From Amanita rubescens (Eukaryota; Basidiomycota; Agaricomycetes; Agaricales; Amanitaceae): a stretch of 64,000 nt of DNA. A program made the position numbers and the translations under genes. The DNA is taken from the NCBI GenBank assembly GCA_015039365.1, contig WION01000076.1, positions 62,001 to 126,000 on the forward strand, written 5' to 3'. A model generated the notes under the pieces. The model saw nothing but the letters and a program-made list of their open reading frames with translations. It was not told where the DNA came from and made no database searches. This document shows, piece by piece, positions 19,445-30,389 of this stretch (positions are counted from its first letter, which is position 1; every line of letters begins with the position of its first letter).

Positions 19445-21715
19445 ACAGATACTGCGTAACTATACATTCCATTGCCAACTCGGCCCATCGGATCTCCCCG
19501 AGTGCTACAAGCCCCAAACGACAACCGTAATAGCATTAATGAACAAAAGAGACACTGCTCTGCACCACGAACCCAGCCGCTGAACCAATACATCCAATCT
19601 GAACACCATTCACGACCCATTCTGGATCATCTTGTTCAACATAGCTCAACGTCTACTTTCATATTAATAAACGAGTAAGAGGAAACGTGGGACACTCGCC
19701 GTGGTCCATAAAATGGCCCCATCACTGATCATCTTGACTGTCCCTTTCAACTTCCCAATCGGCGGTTGCATTCTGGTACCTTCCTCTGCCAATTTAGATT
19801 CGCCGGCCTTTAGATCAGCTGATTCGCCTTGAATTTGGGTTCAGGGGGAAGAAGGTGTAGGACGAGGAGGCGGAGAGTGCCCCGTTATGAATAGCGTGAT
19901 TGGGAATAGCCGAGTGCCTCGTTGATGTCTTCTTCGTTGCCTGTTGATCGGCCTGTTCTTGACCGCAAAAGCGGTGGTGAGAAGTCGTGTCTCTCATTCG
20001 CCTTAATATGGTGGGACTTGCTGTGCTTGCGTGGGTCAGTTGTGTGAATCAGAGAATAGGAGAGAACACGCACGCAACAAATCTTGATAACCCATCCAAT
20101 ACACAACACGCCTCCATTTCTGTGACTGCGTCGTCGGCATTTGGCTCTCCCCGACGAGCTTTCAATGCCTCCCACCGTTCCTTGATTCCATCCTTCCAAT
20201 ACCCGGCTACACCTCCCATCCTGACAAAATCAAGATAAGAAAAAGAATCGACGAGTCGTTCGACCCAACGACGCGTATTTCAGATCGAAACGGACCATTC
20301 GTGGTTCGTGAGGCCTTGGCCTTCTTCTCCATCCACTCCTTCTCCAGTGGGTGAAAAAGGTGAAGCAGCGTTAGTGGGTTGGCCGCTAGACGGTTCAGAA
20401 TATTGGGTATCTGAGAAGACGTCTTTGGGTATTGTCGAAACCTGTATGCGGGCAAGGTCAGAGTCAGGTAAGATTAGGAAATTGAGACTCACGTCGTCCC
20501 CGACGTTGTCGGTATTGTCATCGTCATCGTCATCGCCGCTCATCCTCACCCTCGTCACTATAATCCTCATACTCGTCTTCGTCTATGACACCTCCAATAT
20601 CTTGAGCGATGTTGATCAAGTTCCCCCACGCCTCTTTCATATTCTCATACCTCGCCGCGGAGAGGAACGGGTAATCCGGGACGATCCTATGCGGTGAAAT
20701 GTCCTCGGGGTTGAGCTGCTTCGGCGGAGGGTGTTGGTTTGGGCTGTCAGGGACGCCTTCGTCGAGTGAATTGCCTTAAAAGGGATCGGTGCTCGGATAA
20801 AAGAGGTGGTGGTGGAGCAGAAAGTGGGGGTGTATACCGGCGGAGAGAAGGGTGAGCATGCCGAGAGGTGGATTTGGGTTGCTCCTTCTTCTGAGCCTGA
20901 GGAAGGCGGGGAGGGTGAGCGGAGGGGTTTTTTTCCTTTTCCGTCGAGAGGGACGCCGTAACTGAGAGGTTGGATTATAGGGAGGAAGGGGCCGTAGAGT
21001 CTGTTTTGTGAGGTAGCCCATATCGTACACTCTCCTTCCTGCTGTGGTCCTGATTTGTTGTTGAGAGCGTTTAGTGTCAGCTCGAGTTTGTAGAAGAGGC
21101 GCCCGGTTCCGGTCAGTTCCCATTCGATCGTCGGCGACGGAGGGAGGATTCGAGGATTGTGTTTGCTTTCCTTCTCGATTCCTCCTGGGACGAGTTTGCG
21201 CAAACGATCCAGGAGACACGGTGGGTATCCATTCCGCAGCACGTCTTCGACCCAAGCGGACGTGGAAGACCTTTAAGAAACGCAGTCCCCATGACTCGTT
21301 CAGAGTGAACGTAGAGATTGTGCGCTAGAGTCTTCCTTGCAATGTGGAGGACGATGACGAGTGGGTAGACGTGGGGAACCGAAGAGGGTTGTGTCGTGCA
21401 TGCAAGGGATCACCAACAGGAGAGTACATGACTGAGCGTCTTGCTCTGGTTTATTCTCGGGGTGGGTTTGTGCCTTCCAGTCATACAATCCCGCTGGAAA
21501 GCGCGCGCCAGAGACGCTTGTTATTGCTTAGAGCATGTCTGCGAAGCCATCTTTGGGAGCGACGATGACGACGTGACGGAAATGCTGTGATCAACCGGTC
21601 CGAATATGCCGGTCAACATCACCAACAACTACAACAACCGCAAACTTGAACTCACCGAAATCGACAACGACGAATAGTAATACGGACCCTCTTCCTCAAG
21701 GAAAAAGTCAAACTC
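19445..21715. repeat. Left copy of an inverted segmental duplication
   Basis: This segment matches 39,650-45,840 in reverse orientation once the 3.9-kb hAT element at 41,452-45,350 is removed. It holds a decayed gene read on the minus strand: VPGGIEKESKHNPRILPPSP, then WELTGTGRLFYKLELTLN near 21,110, then HFLLHHHLFYPSTDP near 20,800, SLNFLILPDSDLA near 20,480, and ANERHDFSPPLLRSRTGRST near 19,970. Frames shift between these pieces, and both copies are broken at different places. The original function is not recognised. Confidence 0.85.
19885..21255 (-). pseudogene. Frameshifted hypothetical gene relic in the left duplication copy
   Basis: Reading frames that pair with the right copy are continuous in pieces: 21242-20637 carries the N-terminal part, the frame of 21255-20776 takes over for SLDEGVPDSPNQ-type text in the sister copy, and 20570-20280 and 20199-19885 carry the C-terminal part. 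The shared phrases FLSAARY, KEAWGNLINIAQDIGG and NTRRWVERLVDSFS are clearly protein-like and conserved between copies. One or more frameshifts prevent a single product, though some may be introns. No domain assignment is made. Confidence 0.5.
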
Positions 21716-22500
21716 ATCAGCAGGTGGATTTAGTGTAAAAAACGCGTTCAAGGTCCATCCAGGCTCTCTACAGTCAGTGCCCATCTTCTTTTTCCTGCTA
21801 GTTTCACTCAATAGGATCCCAATAGACCACTGCGATATCAACTTGGAACCAGACTACCAACGGGGTCAATCCCTGCGCTTTGTGTCCAACTCGGCTGACT
21901 CTGTCCGTCCTAGATCTCGTTTGGCCAGAAGGGAAGCAAATCGGTACGTGCTGCCACTACATCGCTTACGGATTTGCTTATGTTGGGTCTATTAGCCGTC
22001 AACACGTTTAACGATGGTTCCGAAACGAGAACGTGCATGGATAGAAAGCAGCCGTTATATAGGTGCGTTACCAATTGCGTTTTGCCTTCAGCGAATGCTA
22101 ATACGACTATAGGTTCATGGACCGTTACACCTCCCACGTCGAGTCGTCTGATATAACAACTGCCACTTAAAGATTCCACGTAAGTATAGCTTAACTTTTT
22201 TTATATCGCGTAGCGAGTTTAATAGTACGAAACAGACAAGGACCAGTGAGTACCCAATCCCCCGGCCACCCGTCAACGTTTCTTACTACCTACGCACAGC
22301 TTCATGGCGAAAAGCTGTGATACAAGGATGTCGGTCAGAAGACGAAAAGCGCCAAACGCAAGACCATTCTGCCGGACAAGTATCGTCGTCTTTTCTCTAA
22401 CAATCGTCTTTTCTCTAACAAACTGACCGAGAAGCTTTCCAGGTTGCGTGTTTTTTGTTCATTCGTCCCTGTTAACGGCTGACATGGTTTGTTCCACAGC
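21716..22500. other. Intergenic relic DNA
   Basis: No supported gene. Open frames of 60-90 codons occur on both strands without recognisable motifs. CG content is normal. A short stretch near 21,650-21,715 still belongs to the edge of the segmental duplication. Confidence 0.4.
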
Positions 22501-22509
22501 GTGTCCAAC

Positions 22510-23090
22510 TGGGTATGGCATTGAAAAGCTAACAGTGGGAAGCGCCATGGAAAACCCATCGTAGCTTCGCAGCGCCCAAAACTGAACAAAGGTTTCGCTT
22601 TTTCGGTTCGTTTTATGGTCTCAGACGAACACGACTGGGGAACTTATGAAGCGAAACGAGCGAAGGAGAGGGAGGCAACCGTGAAAAGACAGGATGACGT
22701 GGCGATAGACGAAAGGAGCAAAGTGATCGTGTGGTCTCAGTTGACCGGGCGTCACTAAGAATAGTCAGGAAAACGAAAAGAGGAGACGCGTCTTTGCGAT
22801 GGTAAGGTTATTGGGTGTCCGCGATCACGAAGTATTAACGAAATAGTGATGAGATCGCTCAGATGGAATTCAAGACGATTTGAAGCCCCGCCAAACCTAA
22901 AGCTGCTTCCATTGACATTACGTTGGAACGACGCTCAGATTCGTCCTCCAAGAGGAAATTACGGACCATGTACGTGTCGTCGCCTGTGCTTCATAATCAC
23001 GCCTCAAAAGCTTCAGACTTCACATCTGGATCTTCGGTTCCCATCCATACGCACGGATCACGACGGATAGTGAAGATGTATGAAGCAAAA
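22510..23090. repeat. Left copy of a second inverted repeat (partner 34,840-35,330)
   Basis: Text such as AGACAGGATGACGTGGCGAT, GAGACGCGTCT and CCCATCCATACGCACGGATC recurs in reverse complement at 34,840-35,330, with frequent substitutions and indels. A third partial copy (GCGCTGCCGAGCTATGAT) lies near 47,930-48,000. No coding function is evident in either copy. Confidence 0.7.
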
Positions 23091-23329
23091 GGCATTTGAG
23101 AGCCGAGTTGAACCAAGTTGTCGGAGGTACGTGTCCATCCGAGATTGACTGAAGGCAACAACTGACGTGGAGCGCTACCATGGTGACAGGATTCGGCATC
23201 TCTCGCGAGTCATCCTCACGCTTTTGCTACTAGGCCATTGAAACCTTTGCCAAGCGCCCGTGCACAGTTAAAAGTTGTCGTCCTGTCGAAGGTCCAATCA
23301 ATGAAAGCCTTCTTGCCCTAATCATAACG

Positions 23330-23570
23330 TCGACACCAGCATTGAAATCGACATCGACGTCAATGTCAACATCAACATCAACATCCTTTTTTCATTCGTC
23401 TAACAAGGTCGCTGGTGCGATTGCAGGTGGCGTCGTCATCGGATGTGTTGTGGGAGGGAAGTTTGGTGGCATTTTGGCAGACACTCACGATGGTGACTCC
23501 CTATTGCCCTCCAGTCCCGCCGAAAAAGCACGACTAATACCCCTCGTAATCTATTGTTTGATGTGAGCCA
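23330..23570 (+). pseudogene. Relic of a single-pass membrane protein
   Basis: The frame near 23342 reads a Ser/Thr-rich stalk (STSTSFFHSSNKVAG) followed by a Gly/Ala/Val-rich segment (AIAGGVVIGCVVGG). This is the stalk plus start of a transmembrane helix typical of Agaricomycete mid-protein membrane anchors. The ectodomain and tail are missing and the hydrophobic segment is short, so this is probably a fragment. Confidence 0.35.
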
Positions 23571-24012
23571 GTGAAGTACCTGGATTGAAAAAGGCGGCCT
23601 GAGCCCGTTTATTTCACGTAATTATGTTCCGAGGTTCAATTCATCTAACCGATCTAGCAACTTGAGCGCATCTTGACGATGAGCACTATGGATTGTAAAA
23701 TGTGCCGCCTTGTTGATCGTCTGAGCGGCTGTGCACTGGATTACGTAATGTATCAACAGCGTTATGCTGAGTAATGTTGATATATGTTGACCTTTTCTCA
23801 TGATTAACGACGTTCAAGCCTCCTCGCCAACACAACACAGAGTATATGGATTGATTGTCTACCCATTTTCCATCACGGTTTTGGGGAATGATCGTACGAT
23901 AATGTAAGTCCACTTTTGTTGTAATTACACCAGCGCAACTTACAACATGCACGGCAGGCAACTGTCGCTCATCGACCTCAGGCTGGTTGCCGGGCGCCAT
24001 GTAATAAATAAT

Positions 24013-24211
24013 GTCCAACGCGGCCAAGGCAATCAAGTAGATTACGTTCCGTAAAGTTGAACGCAATGAAGCAGGACACCCCCTTGTTGTGCAAACTAGA
24101 AAGAAAAAAGCCCAACGCGGCCAAGGCAATCAAGTAGATTGCGTTCCGTAAAGTTGAAACGCAATGAAGCAGGACACCCCCTTGTTGTGCAAACTAGAAA
24201 GAAAAAAAAGC
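24013..24211. repeat. Tandem duplication of about 99 bp
   Basis: The segment with CGCGGCCAAGGCAATCAAGT ... GCAAACTAGAAAGAAAAAA occurs twice back to back, with near-identical copies (one A/G difference near 24041/24140 and small length changes in A runs). It lies just 3' of the frameshifted DUF6699 copy. It is probably a recent replication slippage event. Confidence 0.8.
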
Positions 24212-24230
24212 GACCCAGTACCCCGGCTGC

Positions 24231-24834
24231 TTATTCAATGTGTAGCAGCCAATTTCCAGGGGAAATTTCCTCCGATAGCCCCTTCCACGTATAACGCCCC
24301 GATAATTCGCTCAGGCCTCCAGGGTGTCCACCAAACAAGAGCGCTGTTCCGATCTCATCCCGTCCACTCCTTTGCGAGTCCAGGTAGCAACGGTCCTCGG
24401 CAACCCAGATAACTTCCCTGAAGGCGCAATGAACTGCCTCCAAGATGTCGTAGACTGTGACATAATCATAATTCCTCCCCGACGGGCTGACTACACATGG
24501 GCATGGTAACACCTGGCAAGTGACGATAACTTGTGACGAAGGCGGATTTGTGGCTGACTCGTGTGCCCATTCTAGACGTGCGCGCGGCGCGGATGCGGCG
24601 CTTGGACGTTCCCGGACTGTCATACACAATGCAAGGGCGGTTCGCGTAGCTCAACAGCGGGTGAAGACGAGGCTGCAGTTTGACAAAGGATCTCTGGGGA
24701 AGCTGTATAGAGCGGTATCTTGGCGTGGCTGGTGGAAGCGGGAAACCCTCGCTGTCGACCTCAGGCGAAGATGCAGGCGTGGGGTATGAGCTGGGACCCT
24801 GACCAGGTGAGTAGTGGTCTCCGCCATTGTACAT
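24231..24834 (-). pseudogene. Frameshifted DUF6699-like protein
   Basis: The start MYNGGDHYS and the Pro-rich N-terminus, then LHPLLSYANRPCIVYD, parallel the intact copy at 27786-27196. Just after CIVYD (near 24616) the matching protein continues in another frame (RARLEWAHESATNPPSSQV ... YDYVTVYDILEAVH ... WKGLSEEISPGNWLLHIE). A one- or two-base indel is the simplest reason. The DUF6699 family has no known function. The parallel with the intact paralogue 3 kb away makes the assignment firm. Confidence 0.7.
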
Positions 24835-27195
24835 GTTTGTCTTCGGTGCTGATGTGTTTATGTGTCACTAGAGTCGTGGTGTTCGACTACCTCAAGATTA
24901 TTGCGATGGGAAGTTAGCCTGGAACGTTGCTCACATCGAGTAACCTGAGAACAAGACTGCGTCGCAGGCTCAGGTAAGTCGTCTTCTAGTCGTGATATAA
25001 GCTGAGAATGAATGGTCTGTACTAGCAGACAATTGGGGCGTGGATGATAATGAGAGGAAAGGTGGTAGAGCGAATTGGGGGGGGGGAGGCACAACAGAGG
25101 AATCGACATGACCCAATATCATAAGTGAATCCGTCACATGTCACCAAGCCCAGACGTCCTTCGGTATTCTCCAGGGAATAGGACAAGAACAGTGTATTTG
25201 TAGGCGATAGATGATGAAGGGACGATAGATGCCGTGAGGTTCCGGGGAGCGGTCCTTTAAAGATGAGCGACAGTCACAGTAGGTTGGTACCATGCTTATT
25301 CGACAAGGATGACATGCTGATGGCAGTGCTGCTCGCACAGTTGTGGTCGCTACATTAGGAAGTCTAAGCGCTCAGGTTCCTGCCACGTGCTCCTCTGAGA
25401 ACGGTCATCCTCAGTTCGACTATCCCCTTCCCCCTCGCATACATTTTTCTCCCGCGCCTCGATGATGTCTCCTTAAGGCAGCCACGGGTTCTGTTCATGC
25501 CGCTTCAGCTCCATGATACGCATCTACTGTTCTCCGTGCACGCTTCCAAGAGACGGCTTGACGATGTAGATGTGTAATTACGCAAGAGAAATATGTTACT
25601 CCTCGCTGACAATGAAACGAAGATCTCGCAGACTGGTCTGTTGCGAAGACTCGACTGAGGCAGCAATCTATGGAACAGCGGCTCAGCTTGCGAACCGCTG
25701 CAGAATGTGGATTAGCTCAACAACGACTCGGATATATCTGGTACGAGTTACAGCACAATCGGGTCGCACAAGTATACAAATGTCACAATCTCCATCGCGC
25801 CTAGACCCGCAAATCCTTGCATCTTGGTTGGTCTTGCACCAGGTGCTCAGAGGAACCCAAATGGGGACAAGCACGCGATATGCTTTTTTCTTGTTAATTG
25901 TAGGCTCGCTTCGTCCCTTGGTCCGTTTAAGCATTGGATAACAAACACATTTATGTCCACGGACTCGCGCCCAAGTTGACCTGGCGAATCGATCCCGTGT
26001 CGTATTTGGATCTGGACCGTCATCAAATGCAATCGCGCTCCAGAACGGGTCGCGCAGCCTTCAACGAAGTGCCGCAGCAAAGAGAGTGTAGTGTTGCCTT
26101 TTCTTCCACCTTCCAATCACCGAATATTTCGCCTTCATTGACAGAATCCGGACCAAGCCCTTTCCCTGCATCTGGCTGCCGAGCTCCATCGTCGACGCCA
26201 CTCCCTTTGCCGTTACAGGCTACAGCTATTACGGAAATGATCGTGGACCTGAAATCATCAATCAGTGATGATGTTACTACGCCTATAATGGACTGCGTCG
26301 CTGAACCGGCAAACAAGCACCGCAGGTCCGCAGCAAAGGTTGATTTCTCCTCCGTCTTCAAGAACAGGGCTAATATCCAGGGTTTCATTTACAGAAATTG
26401 CCTTTGGTTCGTCCCTCGGCCCTTCGTCATTTCTGGCTGTTAACGTTGCTCTTCAGCGCGTTCCTCAAATGGACGCAGACCTGCGATCATATGCGCCCAT
26501 GACTGTCTTCGCCACAAACCACCTGAATCGTTGAAGCAAAACAGGACATAGTTCCCCTCCTCGCGTACGATGGACGGCTTGCAAAAACTGCCTTATCCTC
26601 CGTTCTCGGCCCATTCTCAATGTTCTTATTCGGCATATTCCCGTATTTAAAAACGGTACTAGTCATCCACCTATATATACGCAGACGATAGAATAGACCC
26701 ACCTCCGCAGTGTCTTGATTAAATTCGTCTCAACCTATGATTAGATTAGGCGGAACTCTATATATATTGCAGCAGGGTATTACTACCGCAGTAGACAATC
26801 TATCATAAACCAGTCCGCAGAATCCAGATTGACGATTAGTGTTTGAATTACATAATCCGCACTGATCAACGTCACTTCTCTTTTTTTTCTTTACTTTCTC
26901 CTGTTTCCACCGCGCCCAGCAGTGCGTTCCACTCGAATCTATGTCGAGCTTATTTATTACTTGTAAGTTCATCGAATGCATGCGCCTCTCTCTGCAATCG
27001 TCGCTCACCGACCTTGATCGCCTAGCGTCACATCATAAATAAAACGTTGTGTCCGAGAGCGTCCTCTAATAACGCGGCCGTCATGAAGCCTCGTCAGGAG
27101 CGCATCGTGGAACGACCAACAGCATCATATGTGCTGATTCGGCTTCTTAGCCCTAGAAATGGAAGAATAAGAACCTCAACTCGACTCGGCCGCCA
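24835..27195. other. Intergenic DNA with possible unrecognised relics
   Basis: I find no supported gene. Around 25,600-26,530 the plus strand shows pieces of protein-like text in changing frames (for example ANPCILVGLAPGAQRNPNG near 25,810 and VSFTEIAFGSSLGPSSF near 26,390), interrupted by stops. This may be a decayed gene, but I could not name it. CG content is normal. Confidence 0.3.
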
Positions 27196-27786
27196 TCACT
27201 CGACGTGCAGCAACCAATGTCCGGGAGATCTCTCCTCGGAGAGTCCTTTCCAAATATACCGGAAGCCCGGCCCTCTATATAGTCCGACGGTCCTGGTCAA
27301 CAATAACTCGGACCCGGCCGGGCCCCTGCTCGTCCCTGTGGCCCTCAAGGCCTCGATAAACTCACGATGGACCGCTAGCAAGACATCGAGGATCGTGACG
27401 AAATCATAGTTCATCCCGGAAGGGCGGACGATAAACGGACGTGGGAGGACTCCATGGCAGGTGATGATCATCTGTGGTGTGGATGGGTTTGTGGCTGGTT
27501 CGTGTGCCCACTCAAGGCGGGTGTTTGGGGCAGAAGCGTAGGTTGGGGGGTGTCGGATGTCGTATGAGATGAAAGGGTGGTAGGGGGAGTAACGGAGGAG
27601 AGGGTGGAGGTAGGGTTGATTCCAGCTTGAAACTCGAGGGGGGAGCGGGATGGGGTGGTGGCGGGGTGCGTTTGGAGGGAGTGGGAAGCCGTTGGTATCG
27701 ACTTGAGGGGAGGGAGCGGGGGTGGGGTATGACTCGGAACCGGTGCGCTGAGCGTGTGAGCGATGGTTCCGACCGCCGTTGTACAT
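27196..27786 (-). CDS. DUF6699-like protein, intact
   Basis: A single exon of 197 codons starts MYNGGRNHRS, has a Pro-rich N-terminus (TPAPSPQVDTNGFPLPP), then the family core: LHPLLRYSPYHPFISYD, LEWAHEPATNPSTPQMIITC, FIVRPSGMNYDFVTILDVLL, and the C-terminal WKGLSEERSPGHWLLHVE. In this family the pattern is a 'HPLL-YS-P-I-YD' start, a central 'PATNP' and 'VTV-DVL-AI', and a terminal 'W-L'. No catalytic motif is known. A frameshifted paralogue lies at 24834-24231, and two more family members lie at 58,968-61,435. Confidence 0.75.
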   Translation of the reverse strand: MYNGGRNHRSHAQRTGSESYPTPAPSPQVDTNGFPLPPNAPRHHPIPLPPRVSSWNQPYLHPLLRYSPYHPFISYDIRHPPTYASAPNTRLEWAHEPATNPSTPQMIITCHGVLPRPFIVRPSGMNYDFVTILDVLLAVHREFIEALRATGTSRGPAGSELLLTRTVGLYRGPGFRYIWKGLSEERSPGHWLLHVE

Positions 27787-28557
27787 GCGGATTGAAGGTT
27801 GTCTGTGGTGCTGGATGTTGTGGAAAGCCGTGCGTGCGTACGCGCGACTGAAGCTGCCCGAGGGGAGGGAGAGAAAAGGAGTACTCGAGAAGACACGTAC
27901 GGGAGACCTTTATCATAGGGAGAATTTAGTACTTGACACGTGGGCGATTTGTTGGTTACTGGCTATTTTCGATGGCAGTGCAGGAGTCAGTTACGAAAGT
28001 GTTCATGAGTCAAGTCTAGATCTGGTGCCGTTTGGTACGCAAGGCTGCGGAATAGCTGCGAGCGCTTCTGAGCGCGACTTTTGGTGCACTTGATATCAAC
28101 TGCGGAGCTGAATAGAAGTGTTATCCTGGTTGCAGAGGCAACGGTGACCGCAGCGAGATGAGATCTATGTGAGATCTCCCCTTCATAAACTTTCACAGCC
28201 ACCGTCGGTGATAGAGATAGTTGCCGCCGCTCTGACTCGTGCATGTCGCCGGTCCGCATTCGGCGGACTCGCAGCGCAGACCAAGACTCGGTTCGTGCCA
28301 GTCAATCAATTGGAGTGAATGTGAATCACTAGCTAACTGGTAGTACGGTCCTCTTCAGACTGATAAGTTGATCCCAAGCTGACATTAATGTTATCAAGCT
28401 GAACGCTGATGACGATCAACGCCGCAAGTTTTACGGATGCCAATATAGATCGAAGCATACCAAAGCAAATGACTGCGGAGGGAAGGCTAGTTGTATGCGA
28501 TATATTGCGGACGCGCATAGACGTAACTATCAGCCAAAATAGAAGACAGTAATTTCA
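27787..28557. other. Intergenic DNA
   Basis: No supported gene. The first 100 bp are likely the 5' flank of the DUF6699 gene. Open frames on either strand are short and without motifs. Confidence 0.4.
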
Positions 28558-30340
28558 TCATTTTGTCCTTCTTCGTTGAACTGTTAATGTGACTGTAAGT
28601 ATAGATACAGAGAAGCCATACTGTGGACCCACCTTTAAACCCAACAATCTCTCCTCCTCCATCAACAACTCGCCAAAATCATAGGTTTCAGGGGCCGTAT
28701 ATATTATACAGCCCAATCCCATCTCGACATACTCCACAAAAATATCATCGTTATCGGGATACTCTCCTTTTTCCTCGATAACCAACTCTCCTGGCAAATC
28801 GGCTTGAAAGTTGTAGATATTATAAGGGTTGAAATCAATTATCCTGATTCGGCTTTTGTTATCGTCACCTCGGTCAAGGACGGCCCATCTTTGTCCTGCA
28901 GAAGCGGTGATCCACCCGACTTGGGCTTCATCCTCTTTGAACCACCTGGAGATGGGCGGGCCCCATGCAGACCAAGGAATCGAGTATTCCCCCGGAGTGA
29001 ACCGGCTAGCGAATTCTATGACCACTATTTTGTTGAATTGGAGAAATGACCCCGTCAAATGGTAGCAGCTTACCTAAGTACGGAAGGCTTTTAATGGCGT
29101 CGAGGAGGGATTGGCGGTGCATGGCGAGAGTGACAGTTCGGCCTCTGCCGTCTTTGTTGCAGAAAGTCACATTGCTGACAATGATGGCATTGCGAACAGA
29201 AGGGTAAAACGATCTAGGTGGAGCATGTGGTATGTCATGTAGGTAGGGACTAGGTCTGCTGTGGCACCTAACATGGAAAATAGACCATTCCCTGTCCAGG
29301 GTAGGGAGACGAAGATTCAGGAACAGGTATGGAGTAATACTAGCGTCCCTGTGAATTTTCCAGACTTCGAATTGCGCATGGGTGAGGTTTGGAACAACAA
29401 GTATTTCAGGCGATATGAAAACAAGGCTAGTATATGCGCGCTCTGTGGCTTGGTGTTGCTACTAAGGCAGTGAGAATGTTTACGTGAAATAAGGGAGACG
29501 AGTTAACATACCAGTCTTTTATGGCCTGTTTTCCAGTCGAAGATGAATAAGATATTTCCGGTCACCAGAGCAACGTGGTCGCCAGAGATGTCTAGCACTG
29601 TTTCGCCATCTGGTCGGTAGTAGGATCCCTTGACATAGATTAGAGGGCACTGGGCCAATGGGTGGTGTTGCCCCGTGGAGAATTGGAGAAGAACCATGCT
29701 CAACGAATATACAGCGTCATTCAATGGAGCATCGAGTCGTGATCTGGTATCGAGAGTGAGAAGATAAATTTATGGAATGGATCATGGCGCACGAACGAGA
29801 CAATGCTGATGATCAGATCATGTTCGTTGATTGCCATGCCCATATCAGCAATACATTCATCTCCGTTCTTGTTTGGACCATGGACGTAAATGGTATTCCA
29901 TTGTAGAACATCTTCAGGTGTAGATGGGAGGGAACAATAGTGCAGATGCTGGTTTTCTACATCAGAACAATAAATCCCTGAAGTCAAGTCGTATAGGGAA
30001 GATGGCACATGCGGCACATCGAACGTCTTCGTAAAGACCGGCTGAAGTCTGCGCCACGCCATTTCTCGCTTCGATAGAGCCTCGTGCCGCTCGGGGTACG
30101 AAAGTTTGCAATGAGGGTTGTCCACGACGCCTGCTGCATGACACGCGATGCGATACTGCAAAATAATCGAAGAACGGATAAAAATGTTGAATTGTCTTGA
30201 TATAAGGCTGCAAGTTATGACATCTTGCCCGTCTAATTGTAGGAGAATGCGCTCGAGAAGATCGGGAGGCAGTGCAAGTAAAGTCTTGTCAGAGGTGACG
30301 TGGTCATTCGGATCGACATGAGTGCTGCTAAGATATACGA
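28558..30340 (-). CDS. F-box protein, multi-exon
   Basis: On the minus strand an F-box (LLALPPDLLERILLQLDGQD, then VITCSLISRQFNIFIRSS) lies at about 30,290-30,190 and continues ILQYRIACHAAGVVDNPHC. The body follows through YDLTSGIYCSDVENQHLHYC, LLQFSTGQHHPLAQCPLIYV, ISGDHVALVTGNILFIFDWK and, after further introns, IPWSAWGPPISRWFKED and GQRWAVLDRGDD ... VEMGLGCIIYTAPETYDFGE near 28,970-28,680. F-box proteins recruit substrates to SCF ubiquitin ligases; the partner here is unknown. Start and exon joins were not fixed, and no Met precedes the F-box in frame, so the start may lie upstream of an intron. A close paralogue is at 56,086-58,060 and a broken one at 33,190-34,600. Confidence 0.65.
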
Positions 30341-30389
30341 CAACTGGAAAGGATATAAGGAAACTCTAGGGATCGACTAACTTTACTAG

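Noticed and set aside
24231..24629. Independent gene from MCMTVRERP to the stop
   Set aside because: It is the shifted second half of the DUF6699 copy. The first half lies in another frame directly upstream.
25934..26443. 169-codon plus-strand frame, and 121 codons antisense to it
   Set aside because: Both strands are open over the same region with no motifs. I could not decide which, if either, is real.
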